Shown here: piece after piece, positions 45,574 through 53,499 of the stretch
Layout: every line of letters begins with the position of its first letter
How positions within the stretch are numbered: the first letter of the stretch is position 1
NCBI RefSeq assembly: GCF_023721835.1
Contig: NZ_JAMKFE010000004.1
Location: 1-64,000 of the forward strand
From: Caldimonas mangrovi
Lineage (GTDB): Bacteria; Pseudomonadota; Gammaproteobacteria; Burkholderiales; Burkholderiaceae_C
Direction: 5' to 3'
Length of the DNA: 64,000 bases
Position numbers and translations under genes: made by a program
The notes under the pieces: model-generated
The model's input: only the letters and a program-made list of their open reading frames with translations
What the model was told of the DNA's origin: nothing
The model's database searches: none

Positions 45574-46028
45574 CTGATGCCGTGAACACCCATTCGAGCC
45601 CGACGCCGGGCCGCCCCAAGGCGGGCGAGATCCCCTCGGGGGATCGGTCGGGGTACTCCGCGAACGAGGGGCGGTCGTGTTCGAGCCCGACGCCGGGCCG
45701 CCCCAAGGCGGGCGAGATCCCCTCGGGGGATCGGTCGGGGTACTCCGCGAACGAGGGGCGGTCGTGTTCGAGCCCGACGCCGGGCCGCCCCAAGGCGGGC
45801 GAGATCCCCTCGGGGGATCGGTCGGGGTACTCCGCGAACGAGGGGCGGTCGTGTTCGAGCCCGACGCCGGGCCGCCCCAAGGCGGGCGAGATCCCCTCGG
45901 GGGATCGATCGGGGTACTCCGCGAACGAGGGGCGGTCGTGTTCGAGCCCGACGCCGGGCCGCCCCAAGGCGGGCGAGATCCCCTCGGGGGATCGGTCGGG
46001 GTACTCCGCGAACGAGGGGCGGTCATGA
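45570..46028 (+). CDS. Possible repeat-encoded protein between flhA and flhF
   Basis: A 152-residue frame that opens in ATGA overlap with flhA behind a strong GGAGGAG (four-base gap) and closes in ATGA overlap with flhF. After MTDAVNTH it is five copies of a 29-residue unit (SSPTPGRPKAGEIPSGDRSG, then YSANEGRSC). The DNA unit is open in several frames on both strands, so openness alone proves nothing. The two overlaps mean ribosomes leaving flhA could pass through to flhF. Translated leader, coupling device or genuine peptide are all possible. Confidence 0.35.
   Translation: MTDAVNTHSSPTPGRPKAGEIPSGDRSGYSANEGRSCSSPTPGRPKAGEIPSGDRSGYSANEGRSCSSPTPGRPKAGEIPSGDRSGYSANEGRSCSSPTPGRPKAGEIPSGDRSGYSANEGRSCSSPTPGRPKAGEIPSGDRSGYSANEGRS
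45593..46027 (+). repeat. Five tandem copies of an 87-bp unit
   Basis: Units begin at 45593, 45680, 45767, 45854 and 45941. Each starts TTCGAGCCCGACGCCGGGCC, contains the palindrome GATCCCCTCGGGGGATC, and ends GAACGAGGGGCGGTCGTG. Copy four has one substitution (GATCGATCG for GATCGGTCG). The last copy ends ATG instead of GTG, and that ATG is the flhF start. Copies are otherwise identical, so the expansion is recent or kept uniform by recombination. The 87-bp length is 29 codons. Confidence 0.97.
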
Positions 46029-47584
46029 ATGTGAAGCGATTTGTGGGCCGCACTTCGCGCGATGCCCTGGTGCAGGTGCGCCAGGCCTTCGGCGAAGACG
46101 CGGTCATCCTGTCGACCCGCCCCTGCAACGAAGGCGTCGAGGTGCTGGCCATGGAGCCTGACAGCGTCGCCGCAATCGAGAAGTTCGACGCGAAGCAGCC
46201 CGCGGCGCCGGCCAAACCGGCCGTCGAGACCCGCGTGGTCAAACCGGCGCCGGTGGAGCGCGACGTCGAACGCCTGGCCATGAGCACGCTGTCGTTCCAG
46301 GACTACGTGCGCGAACGCATGCTGAAGCGCCGCCAGGCCGCCATCCAGCCGCCTGCGGCACCCGAGGCGATGCCGTCGCCGCGCGCCGCTGCACCTGCCG
46401 TCCCGGCCGCTGCCCAGCCGCTCGAGCAGCGCCTGGCCGAGCGTGCTGCGCTGCGCAAGGCGGAACGGCTTGCACAGGAACAGACCGCACAGCCCGATGC
46501 GCCGGCTGCGCCGATGATCGACCGCCGCCCGGCCCCCTCCCGTGCGGCACCGGTGCCGTCGCTGCACGACGCTCCGGCTTGGCAGCCCGTCGCCGCCGCA
46601 GTGCCGTCGCTCGCGCAGGCCGGCGGCAACGACCAGGAACAGCGCGCCATGCTCAACGAGTTGCGCGAGATGAAGGGCCTGATCGAGGAACGCTTCGGCG
46701 CGCTTGCCTTTATGGAAAAGCTGCAGCGCAACCCGCACCAGGCGAAGCTGACGCAGAAGCTGCTGGACTGCGGCTTCTCGCCGGCGCTGATCCGCAAGCT
46801 GGCGGCCAACACGCCGGCCGACGTGGCGGATCTGGACGCCTGGGTGGCCGGCGTGCTGCAACGCAACCTGCTGACCGGCGAAGGCGAAGCGCCGCTGGAA
46901 GACCAGGGCGGTGTCTACGCGCTGGTCGGCTCCACCGGTGTCGGCAAGACCACGTCGACCGCCAAGCTGGCAGCCGCCTTTGCCGCCAAGTACGGCCCGT
47001 CCAATCTCGGCTTGATCACGCTCGATGCCTATCGCGTCGGCGCCCATGAACAGTTGCGGGCGTATGGCCGCATCATCGGCGTCGCGGTGCACACCGCGCA
47101 TGACCGCTCGGCGCTGGAAGACCTGCTCGACCTGCTGTCGGCCAAGAAGATGGTGCTGATCGATACCGCCGGCATCGCGCAGCGCGACAGCCGGACCCAG
47201 GAACTGCTGGAGATGGTCGGCCATCGCAGCATCCAGCGCCTGCTGGTGGCCAACGCGTCCTCGCAGGGCGAGACGATCGAGGACGTGCTGATCTCCTACC
47301 GCGCCAACCAGTGCAAGGGTGTGGTGCTGTCCAAGCTCGACGAGGCCGTCAAGCTGGGGCCCGCGCTCGACGCGATGATCCGCCACAAGCTGAAGGTCGT
47401 CGGTGTCGCCAACGGCCAGCGCGTGCCGGAAGACTGGCACCGAATGTCGTCACAGGCCCTGGTGCACCGCGCGCTGCGCGGCGGCGGCAGCTCGGCCTAC
47501 CGGATGGACAGCGACGACGTCAATCTGGTGTTCACGGCGCCGCCGCAGCGTGCCGGCATCGAAACCGGAGGCCTGCATGCTTGA
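46025..47584 (+). CDS. flhF: Flagellar biosynthesis GTPase FlhF
   Basis: SRP-type GTPase that sets flagellum number and placement, 519 residues. It starts MNVKRFVGRTSRDALVQVRQ. A low-complexity Ala/Pro region (about 105-200) leads to the NG domain: P-loop VGSTGVGKTTS (about 301-311), then LITLDAYRVGAHEQLRAYGR, IDTAGIAQRD and GVVLSKLDEAVKLG. The frame remains open upstream through the tandem repeats, with GTG codons behind GAGGGG at 45677, 45764, 45851 and 45938, so N-terminally extended forms are possible. Confidence 0.95.
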   Translation: MNVKRFVGRTSRDALVQVRQAFGEDAVILSTRPCNEGVEVLAMEPDSVAAIEKFDAKQPAAPAKPAVETRVVKPAPVERDVERLAMSTLSFQDYVRERMLKRRQAAIQPPAAPEAMPSPRAAAPAVPAAAQPLEQRLAERAALRKAERLAQEQTAQPDAPAAPMIDRRPAPSRAAPVPSLHDAPAWQPVAAAVPSLAQAGGNDQEQRAMLNELREMKGLIEERFGALAFMEKLQRNPHQAKLTQKLLDCGFSPALIRKLAANTPADVADLDAWVAGVLQRNLLTGEGEAPLEDQGGVYALVGSTGVGKTTSTAKLAAAFAAKYGPSNLGLITLDAYRVGAHEQLRAYGRIIGVAVHTAHDRSALEDLLDLLSAKKMVLIDTAGIAQRDSRTQELLEMVGHRSIQRLLVANASSQGETIEDVLISYRANQCKGVVLSKLDEAVKLGPALDAMIRHKLKVVGVANGQRVPEDWHRMSSQALVHRALRGGGSSAYRMDSDDVNLVFTAPPQRAGIETGGLHA

Positions 47585-48389
47585 GCGCGGCTTCGACCAG
47601 GCGCACGGGCTGCGCCGACTGTTCGCCCACCACACCGTGCACCTGCTGCCGGTGACGGCCAACCCGCACGTGCCGGGCAGCCATGTCCTGCTCGAAGGGC
47701 TGTGCCAGGGGCTGGCTGCACAAGGCTTGCACACGCTGGTGATCGATGCCGTGCAAGGCCCCTACGGCAGCGGCGTCGATGTGGCCGGCGCGATCGCACG
47801 CGACCTCGACCTCGGCCAGTGGATCGACGAGTTCGACCCCTACACCTCAGTGCTCGCGGCCGGCCCGACGCTCGCCTTCTTCGGCCAGGCGGAGGGGGCT
47901 TCGACGCTGCTGTTCGAGGCGCTGCGCGAAGCGGCACCGTCGGCCGATGTCGTGCTGTTCCATGCCGATGCGAGTGTTCTGGCCGGTCTGTTCGATCAAC
48001 GCCGCGTGCGCCCGCTGGTGCTGGGCGGCGACGACCCGCACGCCGTCACGCATGCTTACGCGTCGATCAAGATCCTGGCGCGCCAGGCCGGACTGCTCCA
48101 CCACGCCATCGTGATGGACACCGCCGAACAGTCGCTGGGCGTGCCGCCGGCAGCACTGCGCCTGATGCGCTGCGTCGGGGACTTCCTGCGCGGCGAGGCC
48201 CAGCTGGCCGCCGTGACCAGCACCGCCGAAAACGACGAACCGACACTGGCGCAGACACTGCACCAGCTGTCGATGAGCCTGCTGCACTACGCGCTGCCGT
48301 TCTCGCTCCAGGATGGCGAGGGCAGCGCCTGGGGCGCGTTGCCCCCTGCACAAGCGGCCAGCGCTGCCGCCCACCACGCGTTCAACTGA
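47577..48389 (+). CDS. FlhG-like protein without a Walker A motif
   Basis: A 270-residue MinD/ParA-fold protein in the FlhG position, overlapping flhF by eight bases. The N-terminus MLERGFDQAHGLRRLFAH resembles FlhG. Where a P-loop should be, it reads VTANPHVPGSHVLLEGLCQG, with no GKGGVGKT-type lysine. LVIDAVQGPYGSG replaces the Walker B/A-prime region. The fold seems to survive because hydrophobic strands and helices alternate as in ParA proteins. It may be a non-hydrolysing partner of FlhF. Alternatively, a second FlhG gene lies elsewhere. Confidence 0.8.
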   Translation: MLERGFDQAHGLRRLFAHHTVHLLPVTANPHVPGSHVLLEGLCQGLAAQGLHTLVIDAVQGPYGSGVDVAGAIARDLDLGQWIDEFDPYTSVLAAGPTLAFFGQAEGASTLLFEALREAAPSADVVLFHADASVLAGLFDQRRVRPLVLGGDDPHAVTHAYASIKILARQAGLLHHAIVMDTAEQSLGVPPAALRLMRCVGDFLRGEAQLAAVTSTAENDEPTLAQTLHQLSMSLLHYALPFSLQDGEGSAWGALPPAQAASAAAHHAFN

Positions 48390-48408
48390 TCCATCGGAGC
48401 GCAAGAAC

Positions 48409-49122
48409 ATGTACACCGCCAAAGGCCGCCTCGACACCCCTTCGATGCTGAAGCAGTACAGCCCGCTGGTGCGGCGGCTCGCGCATCAGATGATCGCGAA
48501 GCTGCCGGCCAATGTGGAGATCGACGACCTGATCCAGGTCGGCATGATCGGCCTGAACGATGCACTCAGCCGCTTCGACGCGGCCCAAGGCGTGCAGTTC
48601 GAGACCTTCGCGACGCAGCGCATCCGCGGTGCGATGCTCGACGAGTTGCGCGGCGCGGACTGGATGAGCCGCGGCACCCGCAAGCAGCAACGGTCGATCG
48701 AGGCCGCCGTGCACCGGCTCGAGCAGAAGCTGGGCCGTGCGCCGCACGAAAGCGAGATCGCCAAGGAAATGGGAGTTTCGCTGACCGAATACCAGGACCT
48801 GCTGAACAAGGTGCGCGGCACCCAGCTCGTCTACCTCGAAGACATGAGCAGTGACAACGGCGACGACGACTACCTGGACCGCCACGTCGCCGACAAGGAA
48901 GCCGACCCGTTGAGCCAGCTCAACGACTACCGGCTGCGCGAGGCGCTGGTCGAAGCGATCAAGACCTTGCCCGAGCGCGAGCAGTTCGTCATGAGCATGT
49001 ACTACGAACGCGACATGAACCTGAAGGAGATCGCCGCCGTGCTGGGCGTGACCGAATCACGGGTTTGCCAACTGCACAGTCAGTCGATCGCCCGTTTGAG
49101 AGTGAAACTGCGAGAGTGGTGA
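48409..49122 (+). CDS. fliA: Flagellar sigma factor FliA (sigma-28)
   Basis: RNA polymerase sigma factor for late flagellar genes, 237 residues. It starts MYTAKGRLDTPSMLKQYSPL behind GGAG. Region 2 reads DLIQVGMIGLNDALSRFD and FETFATQRIRGAMLDELRG; region 4 reads LPEREQFVMSMYYERDMNLK and EIAAVLGVTESRVCQLHSQS. It is held inactive by FlgM (53942-54256). Six matching promoters are visible in the window. Confidence 0.98.
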   Translation: MYTAKGRLDTPSMLKQYSPLVRRLAHQMIAKLPANVEIDDLIQVGMIGLNDALSRFDAAQGVQFETFATQRIRGAMLDELRGADWMSRGTRKQQRSIEAAVHRLEQKLGRAPHESEIAKEMGVSLTEYQDLLNKVRGTQLVYLEDMSSDNGDDDYLDRHVADKEADPLSQLNDYRLREALVEAIKTLPEREQFVMSMYYERDMNLKEIAAVLGVTESRVCQLHSQSIARLRVKLREW

Positions 49123-49164
49123 CGCGAGGGCAACAGACCCTCCCACCTCCCATAGGAGACAAGC

Positions 49165-50523
49165 ATGCTTGCGGTGTTCAAGAAGACTGCGCCGGTGCCC
49201 GCGAACGATTCGCGCGTGGACGAGATGCCCGGCGCGCCGGCCATCGACGCGCGCGCGCTGGTGCAGTCGCTGCAGAAAGAGGCCTCCGGCCTCGGACGCG
49301 AAGCGGCCGAAGTGCGCGGCGTGATTGACGACACGATCCGGATCTCGTCGCGCCAGACCGAGGCGGTTGGTTCGCTCGCGCAGCAGTTGCAGGGTATCCA
49401 GCGCTCGCAGGCCGCGATCGGCAGCTTCAGCGAGCAGAGCCTGCGATCGGTCGGCCAGGCCCGCCAGGCGGTCGAGGAAGTCGGCCGCGAGGTCGGCGCG
49501 ATCGTCGACACGCTGCGCGAGGTGGCGAACGCCGCGCAGCAGATCACGCAGATCGCGATACAGACCCGGCTGGTGGCGTTCAATGCCTCGGTGGAGGCCA
49601 AGCGGGCCGGCGAAGCGGGCCGCGGTTTCGGTGTCGTGGCCGATGCGGTCAAGGACCTGGCCGCCAAGGTGGAAGCTTCGTCGAAGGAGATCATGAGCAC
49701 CGTCGGCACGCTCGACTCGCGCATCGACGCTCTGTCCCGAGAGATTCGCACCGACGAAAGTGCCGGTCGCCAGGGCGCCTTCCACAAGGCCTTGACGGCC
49801 GTCGAGACCGATGTGCACCACATCACGGAGGCCGCCTGCGAAAGCCGCGGCGTCAGCGATGCGATGAGCGGGCACATGAGCCTGATCGACCGTGAATCGC
49901 GCCAGGCGACCGAAGCGTTGCAGAACGCAATGGTGCGCAGCGAAGCCTTCCTCAAGGTCAGCGAGCACCTGATGGAGGTGATCGCCGCATGCGGCATCGA
50001 GACCGAGGATTCGGCCTTCATCAAGGCCGCCCAGCAGGGGGCGGCCGAGCTCAGCCAACTGCTCGACGGGGCGCTGCGCGAAGGAAAGATCTCGATGGCC
50101 GACCTGTTCGACGAGAACTACCGCGCGATCGAGGGCACCAATCCGCAGCAGCACATGACGCGCTTCGCCGAGCTGACGGACCGGCTGTTTCCGCCGGTGC
50201 AGGAGCGCCTGCTCGGCATGTCGAGCAAGACCTTCTACTGTGCGGCGGTCGACCGCAACGGCTACCTGCCGACACACAACCGCAAGTACAGCCACGCGCA
50301 GCGGCGCGGGGACCCGGTGTGGAACGCCGCGAACTGCCGCAACCGCCGCATCTTCAATGACCGCACGGCACTGGCCTCGGCGCGCAACCACAAGCCTTTC
50401 CTGCTGCAGACCTACCGGCGCGACATGGGCGGCGGCAAGTTCGTGCTGATGAAGGAGATCGCCGCGCCGATCACGGTCGGCGGGCGCCACTGGGGCGGCT
50501 TGCGTTTCGCGATCGCGTTCTGA
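49165..50523 (+). CDS. Soluble chemoreceptor with C-terminal sensor domain
   Basis: A 452-residue protein with no membrane segment. The first 300 residues are the coiled-coil signalling domain; the hairpin tip is IAIQTRLVAFNASVEAKRAG and EAGRGFGVVADAVKDLA. The last 150 residues form a separate domain with LFDENYRAIEGTNPQQHMTR, VDRNGYLPTHNRKYSHAQRR and VLMKEIAAPITVGGRHWGGL, resembling a Cache/PAS-type sensor but cytoplasmic. This inverts the usual order of sensor then signaller. It follows fliA by 42 bases and is probably co-transcribed. The hairpin is diverged from the canonical tip, so coupling to CheA needs support. Confidence 0.9.
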   Translation: MLAVFKKTAPVPANDSRVDEMPGAPAIDARALVQSLQKEASGLGREAAEVRGVIDDTIRISSRQTEAVGSLAQQLQGIQRSQAAIGSFSEQSLRSVGQARQAVEEVGREVGAIVDTLREVANAAQQITQIAIQTRLVAFNASVEAKRAGEAGRGFGVVADAVKDLAAKVEASSKEIMSTVGTLDSRIDALSREIRTDESAGRQGAFHKALTAVETDVHHITEAACESRGVSDAMSGHMSLIDRESRQATEALQNAMVRSEAFLKVSEHLMEVIAACGIETEDSAFIKAAQQGAAELSQLLDGALREGKISMADLFDENYRAIEGTNPQQHMTRFAELTDRLFPPVQERLLGMSSKTFYCAAVDRNGYLPTHNRKYSHAQRRGDPVWNAANCRNRRIFNDRTALASARNHKPFLLQTYRRDMGGGKFVLMKEIAAPITVGGRHWGGLRFAIAF

Positions 50524-50554
50524 CAGCCCGGCAGCGCCGGGCTCGAGCCACCGC

Positions 50555-51706
50555 TTACGCGTCGGCCAGGTGCTTCGCCGGCGTGGCCTCGGCGGAGGCC
50601 GTCGGTGCCGCCTCGTCGGAGGGCGGATGCTGGGGCAGGGCTTCCGGCAGCTCGGTGAGTGCCAGCCGCCGGCGCCAGACTTCCAGCAGCGCCATCGCGA
50701 CCGCCAGCACCACCGGCCCCAGCACGACACCCGCACTGCCGAACACCAGCAGCCCGCCGATCACGGCGATGAACACCGGCACGGTGTGCAGCCGCAGCCG
50801 GTTCTTCACGAGGATGGGATACAAGAGGTTGTCGATCAACCCGACGACGATGCTGCCCCAGGCCGTCAGCAGCAGGGCCTTGTCCCATTGCCCCTCGAAG
50901 GCCAGCGCGATCGCCGCGGGGACCCAGACGATGGCGGCACCGAGCAGCGGCAGGATCGCCAGAAAGGCCATCACGGCGCCCCACAGCAGCGGCGCCGGCA
51001 GGCCCAGCCACCAGAACATCAGACCGCCGAGCAGGCCCTGCGCCAGCGCGACGACCAAGGTGCCGTAGACGATGGCGTAGATGGTGTCGCGCACGCCGTG
51101 CAACACCTGTTCGGTCTCGCGCGGCGACAGCGGCACCAGCCGGCGCAGCGCGGAGAGCGTCTTTTCCTTGTCGCGGAAGAAATAGAACAGCAGGTACAAC
51201 GTGACGAGGCCTCCGACCACGGCATACACCGAGCCGGAAACGAAGCGCCGCGCGCCTTCGAGCACGTACTCGGAGAAGCGGGTCATCTGCTCGCGGATCT
51301 TCATCTCGCGTTCGGCCCAGCGCATCAGCGGAACGAAGCGGGGATAGCGCTGCTTCGTCTCCGACCACAGCTTCTCGGCCGGATCGCCGCGTATCTTCTC
51401 GACTTTCTCGGTCGCCTGCTGGGCGATCTCGCGCACCACCAGCACCGTGGGCACCGCCAAGGCCACCGTCACCGTCAGCACCGCCAGGGCAGCGACGACC
51501 GACTTGCCATGCACCTTGTCGCGGATGCGCTCGTGCAGCGGGTGGGCAATCACTGCAAGCACCACCGCCCAAGTCAGCGCCGGCAGGAAGGGCAGCGTGA
51601 TCAGGTAGCACAGATACAGCACCAGCGCCGTCAGCGAGGCGAGCGCGATCAACTGCACGCGGGCGCGCGTCAACCATCCGTCGGCATTGACCGGCGAGGG
51701 CGTCAT
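50555..51706 (-). CDS. AI-2E family (PerM/YdiK-type) transporter
   Basis: A polytopic membrane protein of 383 residues, starting MTPSPVNADGWLTRARVQLI, with about eight hydrophobic segments. The family features are SGSVYAVVGGLVTLYLLFYF, FRDKEK, and WGSIVVGLIDNLLYPILVKN followed by LHTVPVFIAVIGGLLVFGSA. AI-2E members are permeases of varied or unknown substrate; the autoinducer-2 link does not extend to all. It interrupts the flagellar gene series and is convergent with the chemoreceptor gene. The frame is open further upstream; I chose the start at the first hydrophobic-domain-proximal ATG. Confidence 0.88.
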   Translation of the reverse strand: MTPSPVNADGWLTRARVQLIALASLTALVLYLCYLITLPFLPALTWAVVLAVIAHPLHERIRDKVHGKSVVAALAVLTVTVALAVPTVLVVREIAQQATEKVEKIRGDPAEKLWSETKQRYPRFVPLMRWAEREMKIREQMTRFSEYVLEGARRFVSGSVYAVVGGLVTLYLLFYFFRDKEKTLSALRRLVPLSPRETEQVLHGVRDTIYAIVYGTLVVALAQGLLGGLMFWWLGLPAPLLWGAVMAFLAILPLLGAAIVWVPAAIALAFEGQWDKALLLTAWGSIVVGLIDNLLYPILVKNRLRLHTVPVFIAVIGGLLVFGSAGVVLGPVVLAVAMALLEVWRRRLALTELPEALPQHPPSDEAAPTASAEATPAKHLADA

Positions 51707-52266
51707 GCGGGTCGGGTCCCGGCCCGCGAGGCCAGATGGGGGAACCCATGGAACGAGAAAATCATGGCCGTGGTCTCCGTGGTCTCCGTGGTCGGCCGTG
51801 ATGCGCAGGCCGGCGGCGCAATGGCCATAGCAATCGACATGCCTGAACGAGTGTCGGCCGCACCCGGACGATGACGCTTGTGAAGGATCGAACCGATCCC
51901 TCGGCCTTCGCCGCTTCCGGCCCGGACGCCCGGCGTCCCGGCCGAAGGCCGGAATGTCCGCCATGTCCCGGTCAGCCTTTGATGGCGTTGGGTTTTTCGT
52001 CTCCGGGACGCGACGTATCGGCGACGCGTACCACCCCTGTTCAGGGGGGGCAGCCCGCGCGTTTCGTGGTTTGCCTCACGAAAAACGCCCTTTGGCGTTG
52101 CTTGCCTGCACCCGCGCCACCTTCGGTAACAACCCTTTCCAGGGCGTTCCATGATGATTCCTATGTGTGTACTTGCAGACCTGCACAGCCCCGTGAAACC
52201 AGCATGTGGGACGCTTGCATGGGCTGTTGTTCCACATCGCGTTTTCTTACAGCAAGAGAGGCTTCC
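51707..52266. other. Gene-free region before the PEP-CTERM gene
   Basis: These 560 bases between two divergent genes hold no gene I can support. Near 51766-51790 is a short direct repeat (GTGGTCTCC twice). Two adjacent hairpins lie at 52062-52083 (TTTCGTG/CACGAAA) and 52084-52099 (AACGCC/GGCGTT), in the probable leader of the PEP-CTERM gene. No sigma-54 or sigma-28 site is convincing. Confidence 0.5.
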
Positions 52267-53394
52267 ATGCAGGGGACCATCACACGGCGGCTCGCTCCCA
52301 TCCTGGCGGGTGCAGTGTTCGCGGCCATGACCACCGTCGCTGGGGCGGCCACGACGCACGCCCACCGTTACACCGTGACCGACCTGGGTCACGTCAGCGG
52401 TGTGAGCCTGAACGATGCCGGGCAGGTGGTCGGCACCCGCGAGCGCACCGGCGGCGGCTTCGCCGGCTTCGTCTGGGATGCGAAGCAGGGCTTTCGCGAA
52501 CTCGGCACCCCCGGCGGCGCCTGGGTGCAGCCGGCGGCCATCTCCAGCAACGGCGTGGTGGTCGGCCATTCCTACGGCAACGGCGCACCGGCGACGCCTT
52601 TTGTCTGGAGCGAAGGTCGCGGCATGCGGGCGATCGACCTGCCTGCCAGCGCTTTGTACGGCGAAGCGGTCGGTATCAACCGGCAAGGCACGGTGTTGCT
52701 GAAGGTGCGCTTCTCGGCGGCCGACAGCATCTACACCTGGAACGAGAACGGCGGCCTGCAGCCCGTCGCGCTCGGCGACGAAGCTCGGGGCGTGGGTTAT
52801 TTCCCGACGGACATCAACGACCAGGGCAGCATCCTGGGCCACCACTACAGCCCGGTGACGCCCTTCGTGCGGTTCAGCGACGGCCAGCAGTCCGAGTTCG
52901 GCACGCTGGATGGCAGCTGGTCCGGCCCGTCGGACATCAACAACCAGGGGTGGGTGGTCGGCACAGCCGGCACCAACCCCACCGAGGTATGCCACGACAG
53001 CCTGTGCTGGACCGAAGAGACCCCGCACGCCTTCGTCTGGAACCCGGAGACCGGTCTCGTCGACCTGGATGCCGGTGATCCGTCGGCGCAAAGCTATGCG
53101 CATGCGATCAACGACGCGGGCACCGTCGTCGGGTTGACGGTGGGCGAGGGCGCTTTCCTCTGGGAGCAGGGTCAGAAGACCTTCCTGAACACCGTCCTGA
53201 AGCCCGCCGGCTACGACATCCGAGATGCGCGCGACATCAACGCGTCCGGGCAGATCCTCGCCTATGCATCCGACGGCCGCACCGTGCTGCTGTCGCCGGC
53301 ACCCGAGCCCGAGACTCTGGCGCTGTTCGTGGCAGGCCTCGGGGCGCTGGCATGGCGCACCCGCCGTCGGCACCGGGCGCTGAAGGCGGCCTGA
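52267..53394 (+). CDS. PEP-CTERM protein with HAF-type beta-propeller repeats
   Basis: Exported protein of 375 residues. It starts MQGTITRRLAPILAGAVFAA with a Sec signal ending near GAATTHA. The body is a series of repeats with the pattern GVSLNDAGQVVG, DINDQGSILG, DINNQGWVVG, AINDAGTVVG and DINASGQILA, as in HAF-repeat extracellular proteins. The end reads PAPEPETLALFVAGLGALAW followed by RTRRRH: a PEP-CTERM motif, membrane helix and Arg tail for exosortase sorting. It implies an EpsH/XrtA system elsewhere. An upstream in-frame start at 52204 is less likely. Confidence 0.88.
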   Translation: MQGTITRRLAPILAGAVFAAMTTVAGAATTHAHRYTVTDLGHVSGVSLNDAGQVVGTRERTGGGFAGFVWDAKQGFRELGTPGGAWVQPAAISSNGVVVGHSYGNGAPATPFVWSEGRGMRAIDLPASALYGEAVGINRQGTVLLKVRFSAADSIYTWNENGGLQPVALGDEARGVGYFPTDINDQGSILGHHYSPVTPFVRFSDGQQSEFGTLDGSWSGPSDINNQGWVVGTAGTNPTEVCHDSLCWTEETPHAFVWNPETGLVDLDAGDPSAQSYAHAINDAGTVVGLTVGEGAFLWEQGQKTFLNTVLKPAGYDIRDARDINASGQILAYASDGRTVLLSPAPEPETLALFVAGLGALAWRTRRRHRALKAA

Positions 53395-53436
53395 GCGTTT
53401 CGCTGCACGCCGCCGTGGGGCGGCCCACCCAGGCAA

Positions 53437-53459
53437 AACGCCCGCTTCGAGCGGGCGTT
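53437..53459. terminator. Bidirectional terminator after the PEP-CTERM gene
   Basis: A perfect ten-base-pair stem (AACGCCCGCT with AGCGGGCGTT) around a TCG loop. It lies 42 bases after the PEP-CTERM stop and 40 bases beyond the flgN stop, so it can serve both. A GTTGTTTG tract follows on the plus side and AAAA flanks it on the other. Confidence 0.82.
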
Positions 53460-53499
53460 GTTGTTTGCGCAGCAAGTGCGCGCCGGGAGCAAGCGTGCG

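Noticed and set aside
45593-46027. CRISPR array
   Set aside because: Units are contiguous identical 87-bp repeats with no unique spacers and no cas genes nearby.
45554-47440. Minus-strand frames through the tandem repeats
   Set aside because: They exist because the 87-bp unit has no stops in these frames and flhF is GC-rich; there is no start site or homology.
51762-51793. Short GTGGTCTCC tandem repeat
   Set aside because: Only two full copies in non-coding DNA; not distinguishable from chance slippage.
52014-52040. GCCGATAC on the minus strand upstream of the AI-2E permease gene
   Set aside because: The -35 position reads AACA, and the gene start is about 300 bases away.
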